Assembly (NCBI GenBank): GCA_036365145.1
Contig: JAEOAD010000025.1
Span: 31,071,001-31,135,000 of the forward strand
DNA length: 64,000 bases
Source: Orientallactaga sibirica
Lineage: Eukaryota; Chordata; Mammalia; Rodentia; Dipodidae
Reading direction: 5' to 3'
Shown: one piece after another, positions 33,226-44,460 of the stretch
Position numbering within the stretch: the first letter of the stretch is position 1
Layout: each line of letters opens with the position of its first letter
Translations under genes and position numbers: made by a program
The notes under the pieces: generated by a model
Databases searched by the model: none
What the model saw: the letters and a program-made list of their open reading frames with translations, nothing else
What the model was told of the DNA's origin: nothing

Positions 33226-36200
33226 ACTGGGATGAGATGGAATAGTGTTTTATCATTAAATTATTATATTTATTGAGGGAAGTACACAATCAAGGAAAGG
33301 CACCCTAGTGGCTGGAGAGCCCACATTGCAGGTCTGAAAAATCTGCAGGAAAAAGAAGACAGAAATGAAAGGTAGGAGTTATGATATGTGAGTGTCCAGT
33401 GCTTCTCCATCTCCTCTGTACACTCCGCAAATGCCATCTACTAACCATGGTTGGGCGCATGAGTGTCGCAGGCCTGCGTGCGTTCTGAGGTAAAGGCTCC
33501 GCCCCCTCCCTGGGCGGCCAATGGACTGGTTTTCTGGCAGTGGTGGGGCTGGACTTCCGGGAAGAGCCTCACACAGGTGTTTCTGGCTGCTGCCCGCGCC
33601 TCCAGTCACAAATTTTGAGCACAGGTGTTGAGGAATGGAGGGCGAGTCAGCTGGCTTAACTCACACAAGAACGGGTCCAGAGCCCCTCACTGCTGTTACA
33701 AACGGCAGAAAATGGCTGCAGGGCCTGGCCAGGGTCAGCCGGCTCCCACACACGCCTGTGGGAGCAGAGCGCGCACACAGCAGGTTTGCCTTCCAGTGGA
33801 CAAGTACCTGAGATGCAGAGACTGCTGGTCAGCGTTGCTCACCTGGTCTTCACACCGGCTCAGTGAGTTTTACCTTCTCACCTGAGTATTTCTGAGAATG
33901 TCAAGGTTCTTAGAAGACCGAAGGATGGGGCTGGAGAGATGGCTTAGCAGGTAAGGCGCTCACCTTTAAAGCCAAAAGTACAAGGGGGCGCATGCATCTG
34001 GAGTTCGTTTGCGGTGGCTGGAGGCCCTGTCGCGCATGCTCCCATTTCTCTCTCTCAAGTAAATAAATAAGAAAACCCAAGAATGCTCTTGGCTTACTAT
34101 GACTTACTGTGAGTATTGAGACCATATTTCAGTCAGAGTGCATTCAGTGTTAAGGCTGTTAAAGGGCAGAGAAGGCCCCCATTTTTACATCTAAGCCACC
34201 AGGACTTTTAAAAAAATGACTTTAAAATGTAAAATGGTGCTGAATGGCGGAAGTGAAGGAAACTTGAGGGTGGAGGAAATTGTCTCACACTGACGGATAT
34301 TAGGAAGCAGGAATTCTTGGGCTACTTAAAATTTTTCTTAAAGTTCTGGTTGGGTTCTGATATGGTCACCATACCCAGGATAGGGTTAATGCCTAATTTA
34401 CCCCTTCCCAGATCTATTCCAGGACCATAAACTAAATTGCCTTGTCTTAGAAGCATATCAGGAGGCTAATGACAAAATATGACTTATATTGAACATGTCA
34501 CGGGCAGTGGAACACATGTTTGCTAGCTGCAGGCCTTCCACTCAGGTGCAGCTGGGATTCTTAACACAGCTGAAAAGAATTTCAGGCTGAGTCACAAGTA
34601 GAGTCAATGAGACTGAGTAGGAGAAAGGACGGATCGTTGAGTCAGGAGAGTAATACACCCAAGTTCCTCAGCAGCAGCTGCATCAGTGACTGGTGCTTTT
34701 GGAGTTGTGTTGTTTAAAGGATGTGAGCTACTCAGTTCCTTATAAAAAGATTTTATAATGAAATCATAGGGTTATTTATAAGGGTACTGGACTGACTTGC
34801 AAATATAAGGAAACATGTAACTAAAGCAAAAATGGATAGCATTAATTTTTTTACAGATATTTTACTTCCAGTTATTTATTTGAGAGGGGGGAACAGATAA
34901 AAAGAATAGGGGTGCCAGGGCCTCCAGTTACTGCAAACAAACCCCAGACACAAGTGCCACCATCTGCATCTGGCTCTTTGTGGGTACTGGGGAATCAAAC
35001 CTGGCTCCTTAAGCTTCGTGGGCTAGTGCCTTAACTACTAAACCATATCCCAGCCCAATAAATTTTTCTAAAAAAGAAAAAATGTAAATTTGCTATACAT
35101 AGATCACAAAGATGTAAAAGAATGTGGTAGGGCCAGGCATGGTGGCACATACCTTCAATCCAGCATTCAGGAAGCAGAGGTAGGAGGATCACTGTGAGTT
35201 CAAGGCCAGCCTGAGACTACATAGTGTATAGTGAATTCCAGCTGAGCCTGGGCTACAGAGGGATCCTACCTAGAAAAACCAAAAAAATATATATATATAA
35301 ATGTGGTAGGGAGGGCTTTTTCCTCCAGGTATAACCTGATGCCAGTAGAGAATGCCTTCTAGTAGGCCTGGCAAAGTAACTGAGCAGAGATATGAGTCTG
35401 GGGCAGTGGGAAACCCTGTTTTGAAATTTGAGCTACTCCCATCTTTGCTATATCATATCCTGGACATTTAATAATGTTCTAATTGTCAATAACTGCTTTT
35501 GTCAGGTACCCCCTATTGTTTAGACATAAGACCTAATCATTATATATATATGGTCATATACGTATGACCACACCCAACAAAAATATATTTTTCCCTTTTT
35601 TTGTTTTGTTTTTCCAAGGTAGGGTTTCACTCTAACTCAGGCTAACCTGGAATTCACTATGTTGTCTCAGGGTGGCCTTGAACTCATGGTGATCCTCCTA
35701 CCTCTGCCTCCCGAGTGCTGGGATTAAATGCATGTGCCACCACACTCGGCTATATTTTTTCTTTCTTTCTTTCTTTCTTTTTTGTTTTTGGTTTTTTGAG
35801 GTAGGGTCTTGCTCTAGCCCAGGCTGACCTGGAATTAACTATGTAGTCTCATGGTGCCCTCGAACTCATGGCAATCCTCCTACCTCTGCCTCCCAAGTGC
35901 TGGGATTAAAGGCATGTGCCACCACACCTGGCTACTTTTTTTCTTTCTTATTTTTTGTCAGCACTACAAGTAAGGAGAAGATAATTAAAACTTCATAAAT
36001 GCCAGGTTTACATGGCTGATAGCACCATGTAAATCATGACTTAGTTAGTAGAGGTATTTCTTTAATTTTGTTTTTCTCTTTTTTCTTTTTAGTTTTTCCA
36101 AGATAGGGTCTCACTGTAGCCCAGGCTGACCTGGAATTCACTATGTAGTCTCAGGGTGGCCTGGAACTCTCAGGGATCCTCCTACCTCTGCATCCCAAGT

Positions 36201-37581
36201 GCTGGGATTAAAGGCGTGCACCACCACTACCAGCTGTAAATCTTTTTTTATTGACAACTTGTATACTTACATACAAAACCACATGATATTTCCCTCCCCT
36301 CCCTGTTTGTTTTATTTTTGTCCACTGTTACTCAGCTTTCAAGTACTGGAACAAAGTCACTAAGATGATCAACTTCAGAAGAGGAAGCCTTGATTTTGGC
36401 TCATGGTAAGAGATTTCAGCCCTGTTGCTTTTGGGTCCCAGATAAGGCAGATGGTGGGACAGCCTAGTAGAAGTAGCTGCTCACCTCTTAGTATCCTGGA
36501 ATCTAGAGAGAGGAGAATAGGCCAGGTCCCAGGATCCCCTTCAAGAACATTGCCTTCCTCACCTAAATTTCCTTCCTTGAGTCTCACCTCCTCAATGCTC
36601 TTTTCCCTCCCAGTCATGTCACTGACTGTGAAACTAAGCCTTCAACCTTAGGAGAAAATCCAAGATACAAACTGTAGTAGATAACCTTCCACAAGTCACT
36701 ACCTCCCATTAGTAGTTACCAAAATAACCCCATTAAAAAGTATTCCTGTGCTCAGGCCCAGGGAACAAATCAAGGTAAAAGGTTTCCCTTTTCTGAAAAT
36801 TTGCATCTTTAATCTCCTTAGGAGTGTGACCTGGTCTTGGGAATGCAGAAATGGCTCAGCAGTTAAGATGCTTGGTCTGCAAAGCCTAATGACTGTTTGA
36901 TTCCCTAGTGCCCACATAAGGCCCAATGCACAAAGTGGTGCAAGCATCTGTAGTCTTTCTTCCTCCCTCCCTCTCTCTCTCTCTCTCTCTCGTGTTTAGG
37001 TAGAGTGTCACTTTAGCTCAGACCTGTATTATGTAGTCTCAGGGTGACCTCAAAGTCATGGTGATCCTCCTATCTCTGACTCCCAAGTGCTGGGATTAAA
37101 GGCATGTGCCATCATGTCCAGCTACATCTGTAGTTTGTTTGCAGCAGCTTTCTCCTTGCAATAAATAAATTTTAAAAATTAAAAAAATGAATTATATCTG
37201 AGTCAGAGTCAGATATAGGCCCTTGGTTATTGCTTTAATCCATAATGAAAGTAGTTTGCTATCTTAAAGATTCTCCCCTCTTGTATTAATTATTATTATT
37301 TTTAATTATGAACTTCACTTTATGAACAAATTGTGTGTTGGTCCTATACCTCTCATGGTATCTCCTATTCCCCATCCCCATTCCACTGAGGATCCTCCTC
37401 ATTGGTGTAGGTATTTACCATGGATTTATCAGTGCATCTTAGTTTTTTAAGGAAGTTCCCTTATTTTTTTTAATTTTTAAATTTTTGCTCTAATTCCTTT
37501 TTCTTTAAATATTTTATTTTTATTTATTGGGGTTGGGGGGAGAGAGAGAGAGGGAGGGAGGGAGGGAGGGAGGGAGGGAGG

Positions 37582-37616
<35 letters not shown>

Positions 37617-38400
37617 GGGCACCCCAGGGCCTGTAGGTACTACAAGTGAACTCTAGACATAAGAGCCACTATATACATATGGCTTATGTGGATTCTGGGG
37701 GATCAAACTTGGGTCCTTGGTCTTGGCAGGCAAGCCATCTCTCCAGCCCCCTCTCTTGTTTAGAAAGAAGCAGAAACTCACTTTGTTGGCCAGATTGGCC
37801 TCAAACTTGTGATCTTGCTGTAGCTGGGATTATAGGTGTACACAACTGCACCTGGATGAAGAAATCCCCATGAAAGGACCCAGTGCAGCACTGGAGAGTC
37901 AGCCTTGGAATTGAACATGATCATCATCCACTGACACAGGATGTAGTCAGTAATTGAGGACAAGTTTAGGTTCTGTGATAAAAGGCATGTGCCACCATGC
38001 CTGGCTATATCAGCCATATTTTTAAAATTTCTGAGAACTCATGTGATTTAACCATTGGAGAGAGGTACAAAGATGTAGGTCTACTCTCACCCTCTGTGCC
38101 TATACATCCCATTCTTCCCTATTGTCCCCTAGAAATAAGCTGTTGTGTCAGTTTAGGATTCTTCCTGAGTGAGTGTGATAGTACAACCATTGAAAAATTG
38201 ACCCTTTTAAAAACAATTTTTATTTTATTTGCAAGCAGAGGGTTAGAGAGAGAATTGGCATGACAGGGCCTCCAGGTGCTGCAAACAAACTCCAGGTGCA
38301 TGTGCTTCTTTATGATTCTGGCTTTATGAGGATACTGGGGGATGGAACCTTGGTCATTAGACTTTGCAGGCAAGAGTATTTTCTGTGGAACCATCTCATC
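33226..38400. repeat. Diverged segmental-duplication copy (partner of 42.2-48.4 kb)
   Basis: Order-preserving similarity to 42224-48390. 33240-33410 pairs with 42224-42390; 34200-34500 with about 42945-43200; 35060-35345 with 43840-44110; 35962 with 46262 (CTACAAGTAAGGAGAA); 36310-36960 with 47220-47870; 37295-37450 with 48380-48540. Many independent SINEs sit between: B2-like on plus at 33925-34075; B2-like on minus at 34855-35055; B1 on plus at 35125-35290; B1 on minus at 35595-35750, 35785-35930, 36085-36235 and 36985-37125; B2-like on minus at 37500-37750 with (GAGG)n and (GATA)n; B2-like on minus at 38225-38405. No gene. Confidence 0.65.
33420..33890. promoter_or_regulatory. Isolated CpG-rich patch
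   Basis: About 450 bases with raised GC and CpG content in an AT-rich surrounding, containing GCTCCGCCCCCTCCC and GGCGGCCAATGG (GC box and CCAAT box next to each other, around 33497-33525). It is absent from the partner duplication at 42.4 kb. It may be a retrotransposon promoter fragment or an orphan promoter. I see no attached gene. Confidence 0.4.
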
Positions 38401-38414
38401 AGCCCAATTGACCC

Positions 38415-39607
38415 ACTTTTAAAGATTTTTATTGACAACTTCCATAATTACAGGCAATAAACCATGATACTCCCCTCCCCTACTTTCCCCCTCACAAATC
38501 CATTCTCCACCATATCCCCTCACTCTCTCCATTAGTCTTTCTTTAATTTTGATGTCATCTTTTCCTCCTATCATGAAAGTCTTGTGAAGGTACTGCCGGA
38601 TACTGTTAGGTCATGGACATTGTGGCCAATATCTGTATGAACCATTGCATTGTAAGCAGTCCTACCTTTCCTTTGGCTCTTAGATTATTTCTGTCACTTT
38701 TTCCTCAATGGACTTTGAACCTTGGAAGATGTGGTGGTGCTATGTCAGTGCTGAATTTTCCTCTGTCAGCACCATGGTGCCTGTTGGGTCATGCCAGTGG
38801 TCACCACCATCTGAAAAGGGAGGCTTCTCTAGCCCAAAGTGAAAGTAGCATTAATATATGGGTATGAATGTTCAATAAAGTGCTTACCAGGCATTTTGTT
38901 GAGCATAATATATGCATTTAGCCAGGCCAGAGCAGGCATTACATTCCCCCTCCATAGGCTTTTGATTATGTTTTCAGTAGCAGGCATGCATTCCCTCCTG
39001 TGGAGTGGTCCTCTAGTCAAATTAGAGAGCAGTTGGTTTTCCCCATAACAGACATGCCACTATTGCACCTGTGTGGTCATTTGGCCTGGCTGTCCAAACT
39101 TGAGGCTTGCAGGGCCCACTGTTTTTACCACTGGTGACTTCTGTTTCCCATAGGGTTGCATGCAGTGGAGCTTTATCCACCTTTCTGTCAGATGTTCTAC
39201 AGGGAGGAGGTTTTCAGCTCAGCTCCAGCTTGAGTTCTCAGTGATCTTTTAGCCCAGGCATGTGGAGGTTTCAGCAACAGGGTCTTACCATCTATTTCTA
39301 ATGGGAAATCAATCGCATTAACAATGGCCTATAACGTTTTGGGGGCCTCAGGGACCTCACTATCCAACAACTCACTGGAAGGTATCCAATCCCTGGTACT
39401 GAAATCTTCCTAGTAACAGTCTGTGGCTTCTGGGTGGGCCATTATACAAAAGAATAGGCTTTCAAGCCGGGCGTGGTGGCGCACGCCTTTAATCCCAGCA
39501 CTCGGGAGGCAGAGGTAGGAGGATCGCTGTGAGTTCGAGGCCAGCCTGAGACTACATAGTTAATTCCAGGTCAGCCTGAGCTAAAGTGAGACCCTACCTC
39601 GAAAAAC

Positions 39608-39656
<49 letters not shown>

Positions 39657-40215
39657 ATAGGCTTTCGTGTTGCTTATTCATCACATCTTGAATTTGATTA
39701 ACCCTCCCCCACCCTTCCCATGACCTTACTTAGGCCATTGTACCCCCATCTGTTCATCTCATTACATATGTACAGTACCATACCCTTAACTCCTCCCCTC
39801 TCCTCCCTCTCTTATGACCCTTTTGTAGCTTACTGGCCTCTGCTACTAATTTTTACCTCAATTCTCATAAAAGTCCAAACATTTATAGCTAGGATCCTAT
39901 GTGACATATGTGAGAGAACACACAGCACTTGGCCTTCTTGCCTGGGTTACCTCACTAAGTATAATCTTTTCCAGATTCATCCATTTCCCTGAAAATTTCA
40001 TAATTTCATTTTTCTATACTGACTAGAATTCCACTGTATAAATATACCACATCTTCATTACCCATTCATTACTTGAGGGACATCTGTGCTGGTTCAATTT
40101 CCAAGCTATTGTGAATAGAGCAGCAATAAACATGGTTGAGCAAGTTTCTCTAATGGAGTGAGAAGAGTCCTCAGGATATATGGCCAGGAGTGATATATCT
40201 GGGTCATATGTTCAA
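38415..40215 (-). mobile_element. L1 3' region, minus, with young B1 insertion
   Basis: Begins at the L1 terminus (TTTTTATTGACAACTTCC), runs through 3' UTR blocks shared with 9.5-10.6 kb, and continues after a B1 into TGGGTTACCTCACTAAGTATAATC...TTGAGGGACATCTGTGCTGG. The last part is the complement of a well known rodent L1 3' segment. Truncated before ORF2 protein-coding motifs are recognisable. Confidence 0.75.
39464..39650 (+). repeat. Intact young B1 with perfect target-site duplication
   Basis: Near-consensus B1 starting AGCCGGGCGTGGTGGCGC with a pure A-tail (39609-39654, about 46 As) and a perfect 16-base target-site duplication AAAAGAATAGGCTTTC at 39448-39463 and 39651-39666. It sits inside the L1 above. 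Confidence 0.93.
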
Positions 40216-41279
40216 TCTATTTTTGGTTTTTCAAGGTATGGTCTTTTTCCAGCCCAGGCTGACCTGTAGTCTCAGCATGGCCTCGAACTCATGAAGATCC
40301 TCCTACTTCTGCCTTCCTAGTGCTGAGATTAAAGGCATGTGCCATCATGCCAGACCCTTTTGGCTTTTTGAGGCAGGGTATCACTGTAGCCCAGGCTGAC
40401 CTGGAATTCACTATGTAGTCTAAGGGTACCTCTAACTTCTGTTGATTCTTCTCCTGCCTCCCAAGTGCTGTGATTAAAGGTGTATACCAACACACATGGC
40501 TTAATTCTTTTTTAAAGTAATTTTCTTATTAATTTGCAAGCGGAGGGGGGGGGGCGGAGAAAAAAGAGAGACAGAGAATGGGCTTGCCAGTGCCTCCAGC
40601 CACTACAAAAGAACTCATTACTCCTTCCTGCCCCCCTCCTGTGCTGCTAGTGATTTTGGGATAAGCTAGAAAATAAAAGGTTAAGTAGATGCTGTGGTAG
40701 TTTTCATATTATTTCTTATGCGGTAGACTTTGTAGTAATGAAGCTGTTTGGGGGTCACCCACACTCCTGTAAAAGCCCACTTGTGCTCTGTAAGTCAACC
40801 CAGTAAACTCATTGGTTCAGCTAGTTGGACTTTGGTAGAATTGTGAGCAGTGACAGCACTAAGATTGCTTTTTCACCATTAATTTTTGGGCATCCCCAGA
40901 TTCTTATCTTAGGAATTTAAAGAAGTGAAATTCACAGATCATAGATTCAAGTATTAGATAAGCCAGACTGAGAAGGATGATTTATTCACCATTAAAATTC
41001 TGTTAGGAATAAATGAGGGAGAGGGCGAATCCATGAACCAAGGAAGGGAAAATGGATATACCCATGTGTCCCAAGACTCCATGTGCTGAGCATGAAAAAG
41101 GGATATAGAGTGCTGGAGAGAAGGCTTAGCTGTTCAGCATTTGCCTGTGAAGCCTAAGGACCCTGGTTCGAGACTCAATTCCCCAGGACCCACGTAATCC
41201 AGATGCATAAAGTGGCACATGCATCTGGAGTTTGTTTGCAGTGGCTGGAGGCCCTGGTGCGCCCATTCTCTATCTGCCT

Positions 41280-41325
<46 letters not shown>

Positions 41326-42223
41326 GCTCTAAATAAATAAATGAATAAGTAAATTAAAAGGGGATTTAAAGAGGAAACAGAAGAAAGTACCGAGAACTGC
41401 CATGTGGGAGTAGGGGAATCTATGAGGACATGGAAGCTCAGGAGAGATGAACAGCTAGGAAAAAAGATAGGTAGGTAGGCAAGAGTGAGGCCTGATTGGT
41501 CAGGGCTAGAGGCTGGCCCAGGAACCAACCACAATGCCAGAATCAGGTTTAAATTCTCTGGAAAGGGGAACTCCCTCCCAGGAGGGGCACAGGTTATTTG
41601 TGGAAAAATAGGTCTAGGGAACTCCTTCAATCAAGAGATAAGGAGAGGAGAGATCCTTCTCTGATCTCTAGAAAAGTGGAGATTGAAAGGGGAGATTTAA
41701 GGACATTTCTGCTCTTTTACTTTCGGGGCCCAGTCACCTTAAACTAACCTAACAAAGCTACCTGACTCCCTCTCACTGGAATCACAGGTATGTGTCACCC
41801 CATGCAGTACTTGGCTACCCATGGATGTTTTTTTTTTTTAGTTTCTTTTCTTTTCTTTTCTTTTGGTTTTTCAAGGTAGGTTCTCACTCTAGTTCAGGCT
41901 GACCTGGAGTTCACTCTGTAGTCTCAGGGTGACCTTCTACCTCTGCCTCCGAGTGCTGGGATTAAAGGCGTGCACCACCATGCCCCGATCAACCCATGGA
42001 TTTTTTTGTATCACAGAGGGATTGAGGTGGTCCTGGAGCTTCAAGGCTATTATTTGTTTTCTCTCCCCACGCCCTCTCTCTCTTAGAGGTAGGATCTCAC
42101 TCTAGCTGACCTGGAACCCACACTGCAGTTCCAGGCTGTCCTTGAACTCACGGCTATCCTCCTACCTTGGCCTACAAAGTGCTGGGATTAAAGTCATGCG
42201 CCACCACGCCCAGCTTAAGTTTT
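40216..42223. repeat. SINEs and a family X copy
   Basis: B1 on minus (40222-40350 and 40358-40500). B2-like fragment on minus (40530-40615, with a G run). A block at 40620-40960 nearly repeated at 60985-61290. Family X-like LTR sequence to about 41780, interrupted by B2-like on plus (41107-41350, (CT)n of about 45 bases). B1 on minus (41850-41985 and 42080-42215). Confidence 0.6.
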
Positions 42224-44460
42224 TTATTATTAAATTATTATATTTATTGAGGAAACTACACAACCAAGGAAAAGCACCCACGTGGCTTGAGAGCCCACCA
42301 TGGAGGTCTTGAAAAAAAAACTGCAGAAAGAGAAGAGAGAAGAGAAAGTTCAAGGAGTTCCTGTCATGTGAGTGCCCAGTGCCACCGGGTTTAAGGAAAA
42401 GCCCTGGGGGCTTTTATTTTTATTTTTATTTATTTGAGGGAGGGAAAGAGGCAGAATGAGAGAGAAAATGGGTGCACCAGGGCTTCCAGCCACTGCTAAC
42501 AAACTAGATGCATGTGCATTGGTCCTGGGGAATCGAACTGGGCTCCTTTGCCTTTGCAGGCAAGCGCCTTAACCACTAAGCCATCTCTCCAGCCCAACCC
42601 TGGGGGCTTTTTAAAAAAATATTTTTATTTATTTATTTGAGAGAGAGAAACCTGCACACAGAGAGAGAGGGGGAGAGGGAGAGATTGGGTGCCCCAGAGC
42701 ATCCAGCCACTGTAGACGAACTCCAGATGCATGTGTCCCCTTGTACAGCTGACTGGGGGCTTTTTAAAAATGATTTTAAGTCCTGGCATGGTGGCACATA
42801 CTTTTAATCCCAACATGTGGGAGGCAGAGGTAGGAGGATTGTCTTGCATTCAAGGACATCCTGAGAACATAGAGTGAATTCCAGGTCAGCCTGAGCTACA
42901 GTGAAACCCTACCTCAAAAAACAACAAAAAAAAAAGATTTTGAAACATCAAATGGTGATGTGTGGAGGAAATATTTTCACACTCATGGATATTAGGAAGC
43001 AGGAATCCTTGGGCTGCTTAACAGTTTTCTCAAAGGTCTGCTTGGTTTCTGATATTGTCACCATCCCAGGTGAGGGTGAATGCCTAATTGACCCCTTCTC
43101 TGATCTCTTCCAGGACCATAAACTAAATTGCCTTGTCTTAGCAACATATCAGATGGCTACTGCCAAAAATGTGACTTATATTGAAAATGTCACCAGCAGT
43201 GGGAACACATCTCAGTGTTCCCAGCTTTGCTCTCTGAAGGCCTTCCATGCAGGTGCAGCCAGGTCTGCATTAGGAGAATTGAAAGATGATTGAGGAGAGT
43301 CAGGTGTGGGCCTCAGGAGAAGAATGCCCCCAAATTCTTCAGCAGCAGTTGCGTCAGTGACTTGTGGCTTTTGGAGTTACTTGTTTGAAGGAGGTGAGCT
43401 ACTCATTTCCTTATATAAAGATTTTATGGGCCAGGCATTGTGGCTCATGCCTTTAATCCCAGTACTGGGGAGGCAGATGTAGGAGAATCGCTATGAGTTC
43501 CAGGCCACCCTGACACTCCACAGTAAATTCCAGGTCAGCCTAAGCTAGAGTCAGACCCTACCTTGGAAAACTTAAAAAAAATATTTTATAATAGAACCAT
43601 AAGGTTCCAGCCCAATATTATATTTAATGATTTATTTATGTATTTATTTATGGGAGAGAGAAAGAATGGGTGCACCAGGGCTTCTAGCCACCGCTAATGA
43701 ACTCCAGATGCATTCACCACCATGTGCCTCTGGCTTATGTGGGGCCTGGAGAATTGGACCACGGTCCTTAGGCTTCGCAGAAGTGTGCCTTAACTGCTAA
43801 GCCATCTCTCCAGCTCCCAATAACTTTTTTTAAAAAAGTAAGTTCTCTATACATAGATCACAAAGAAGGTCAAGAATGAGGTAGGGCTGGGCGTGGTGGC
43901 ACACCCCTTTAATCCCAGCCCTCAGGAGGCAGAGTTGGGAGGATCACTGTGAGTTCAAGGTCAGCCTGAGACTATATAGTATATAGGGAATTCCAGGTCA
44001 CCCTGGGCTAGAGGGAGACCCTACCAGGAAAAAAAAACAATGTGGTAGGGAGAGGGTTTTCCTCCAGTTATAACCTGATGCCAGTAGAGCATGACTTCTC
44101 CTAGTAGGCCTGTCAAAGTAATAGAGCAGAGGGCTGGAGGGATTGCTTAGAGTTTAAGGCGTTTGCCTGCAAAGCCAAAGGAGCCAGGTTCAATTCACCA
44201 GAACCCACGTTAGCCAGATGCAAAGGGGGGCACATATATCTGGAGTTGGTTCTCAGTGGCTGGTGGCCCTGGTGCACCTATTCTCTCTCTCCCTCTTTCT
44301 GTGTTAAATAAATAAATGAATAAAAAAGAAACAACAACAAAAGAAACAATCGAATCCAGGCCTGCTAGTGCATGCCTTTAATCCCAGCACTCGGGAGGTA
44401 GAGGTAGGAGGATCACTGTGAGTTCCAGGCCACCCTGAGACTACATACTGAGTTCCAGGT
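42224..44460. repeat. Segmental-duplication partner of 33.2-35.4 kb, SINE-rich
   Basis: Unique backbone similar to 33.2-35.4 kb, broken by B2-like on minus (42410-42595 and 42620-42755), B1 on plus (42780-42935), B1 on plus (43428-43580), B2-like on minus (43620-43820), B1 on plus (43885-44035), B2-like on plus (44128-44330) and B1 on plus (44355-44460). The 130-codon open frame at 42901-43293 runs out of a B1 tail and has no domain I recognise. Confidence 0.6.

Noticed and set aside
42901..43293. A 130-codon frame with an NVT/NTS-type glycosylation-like stretch
   Set aside because: Starts in a B1 poly-A tail. The paralogous sequence at 34.2-34.5 kb does not keep the frame.
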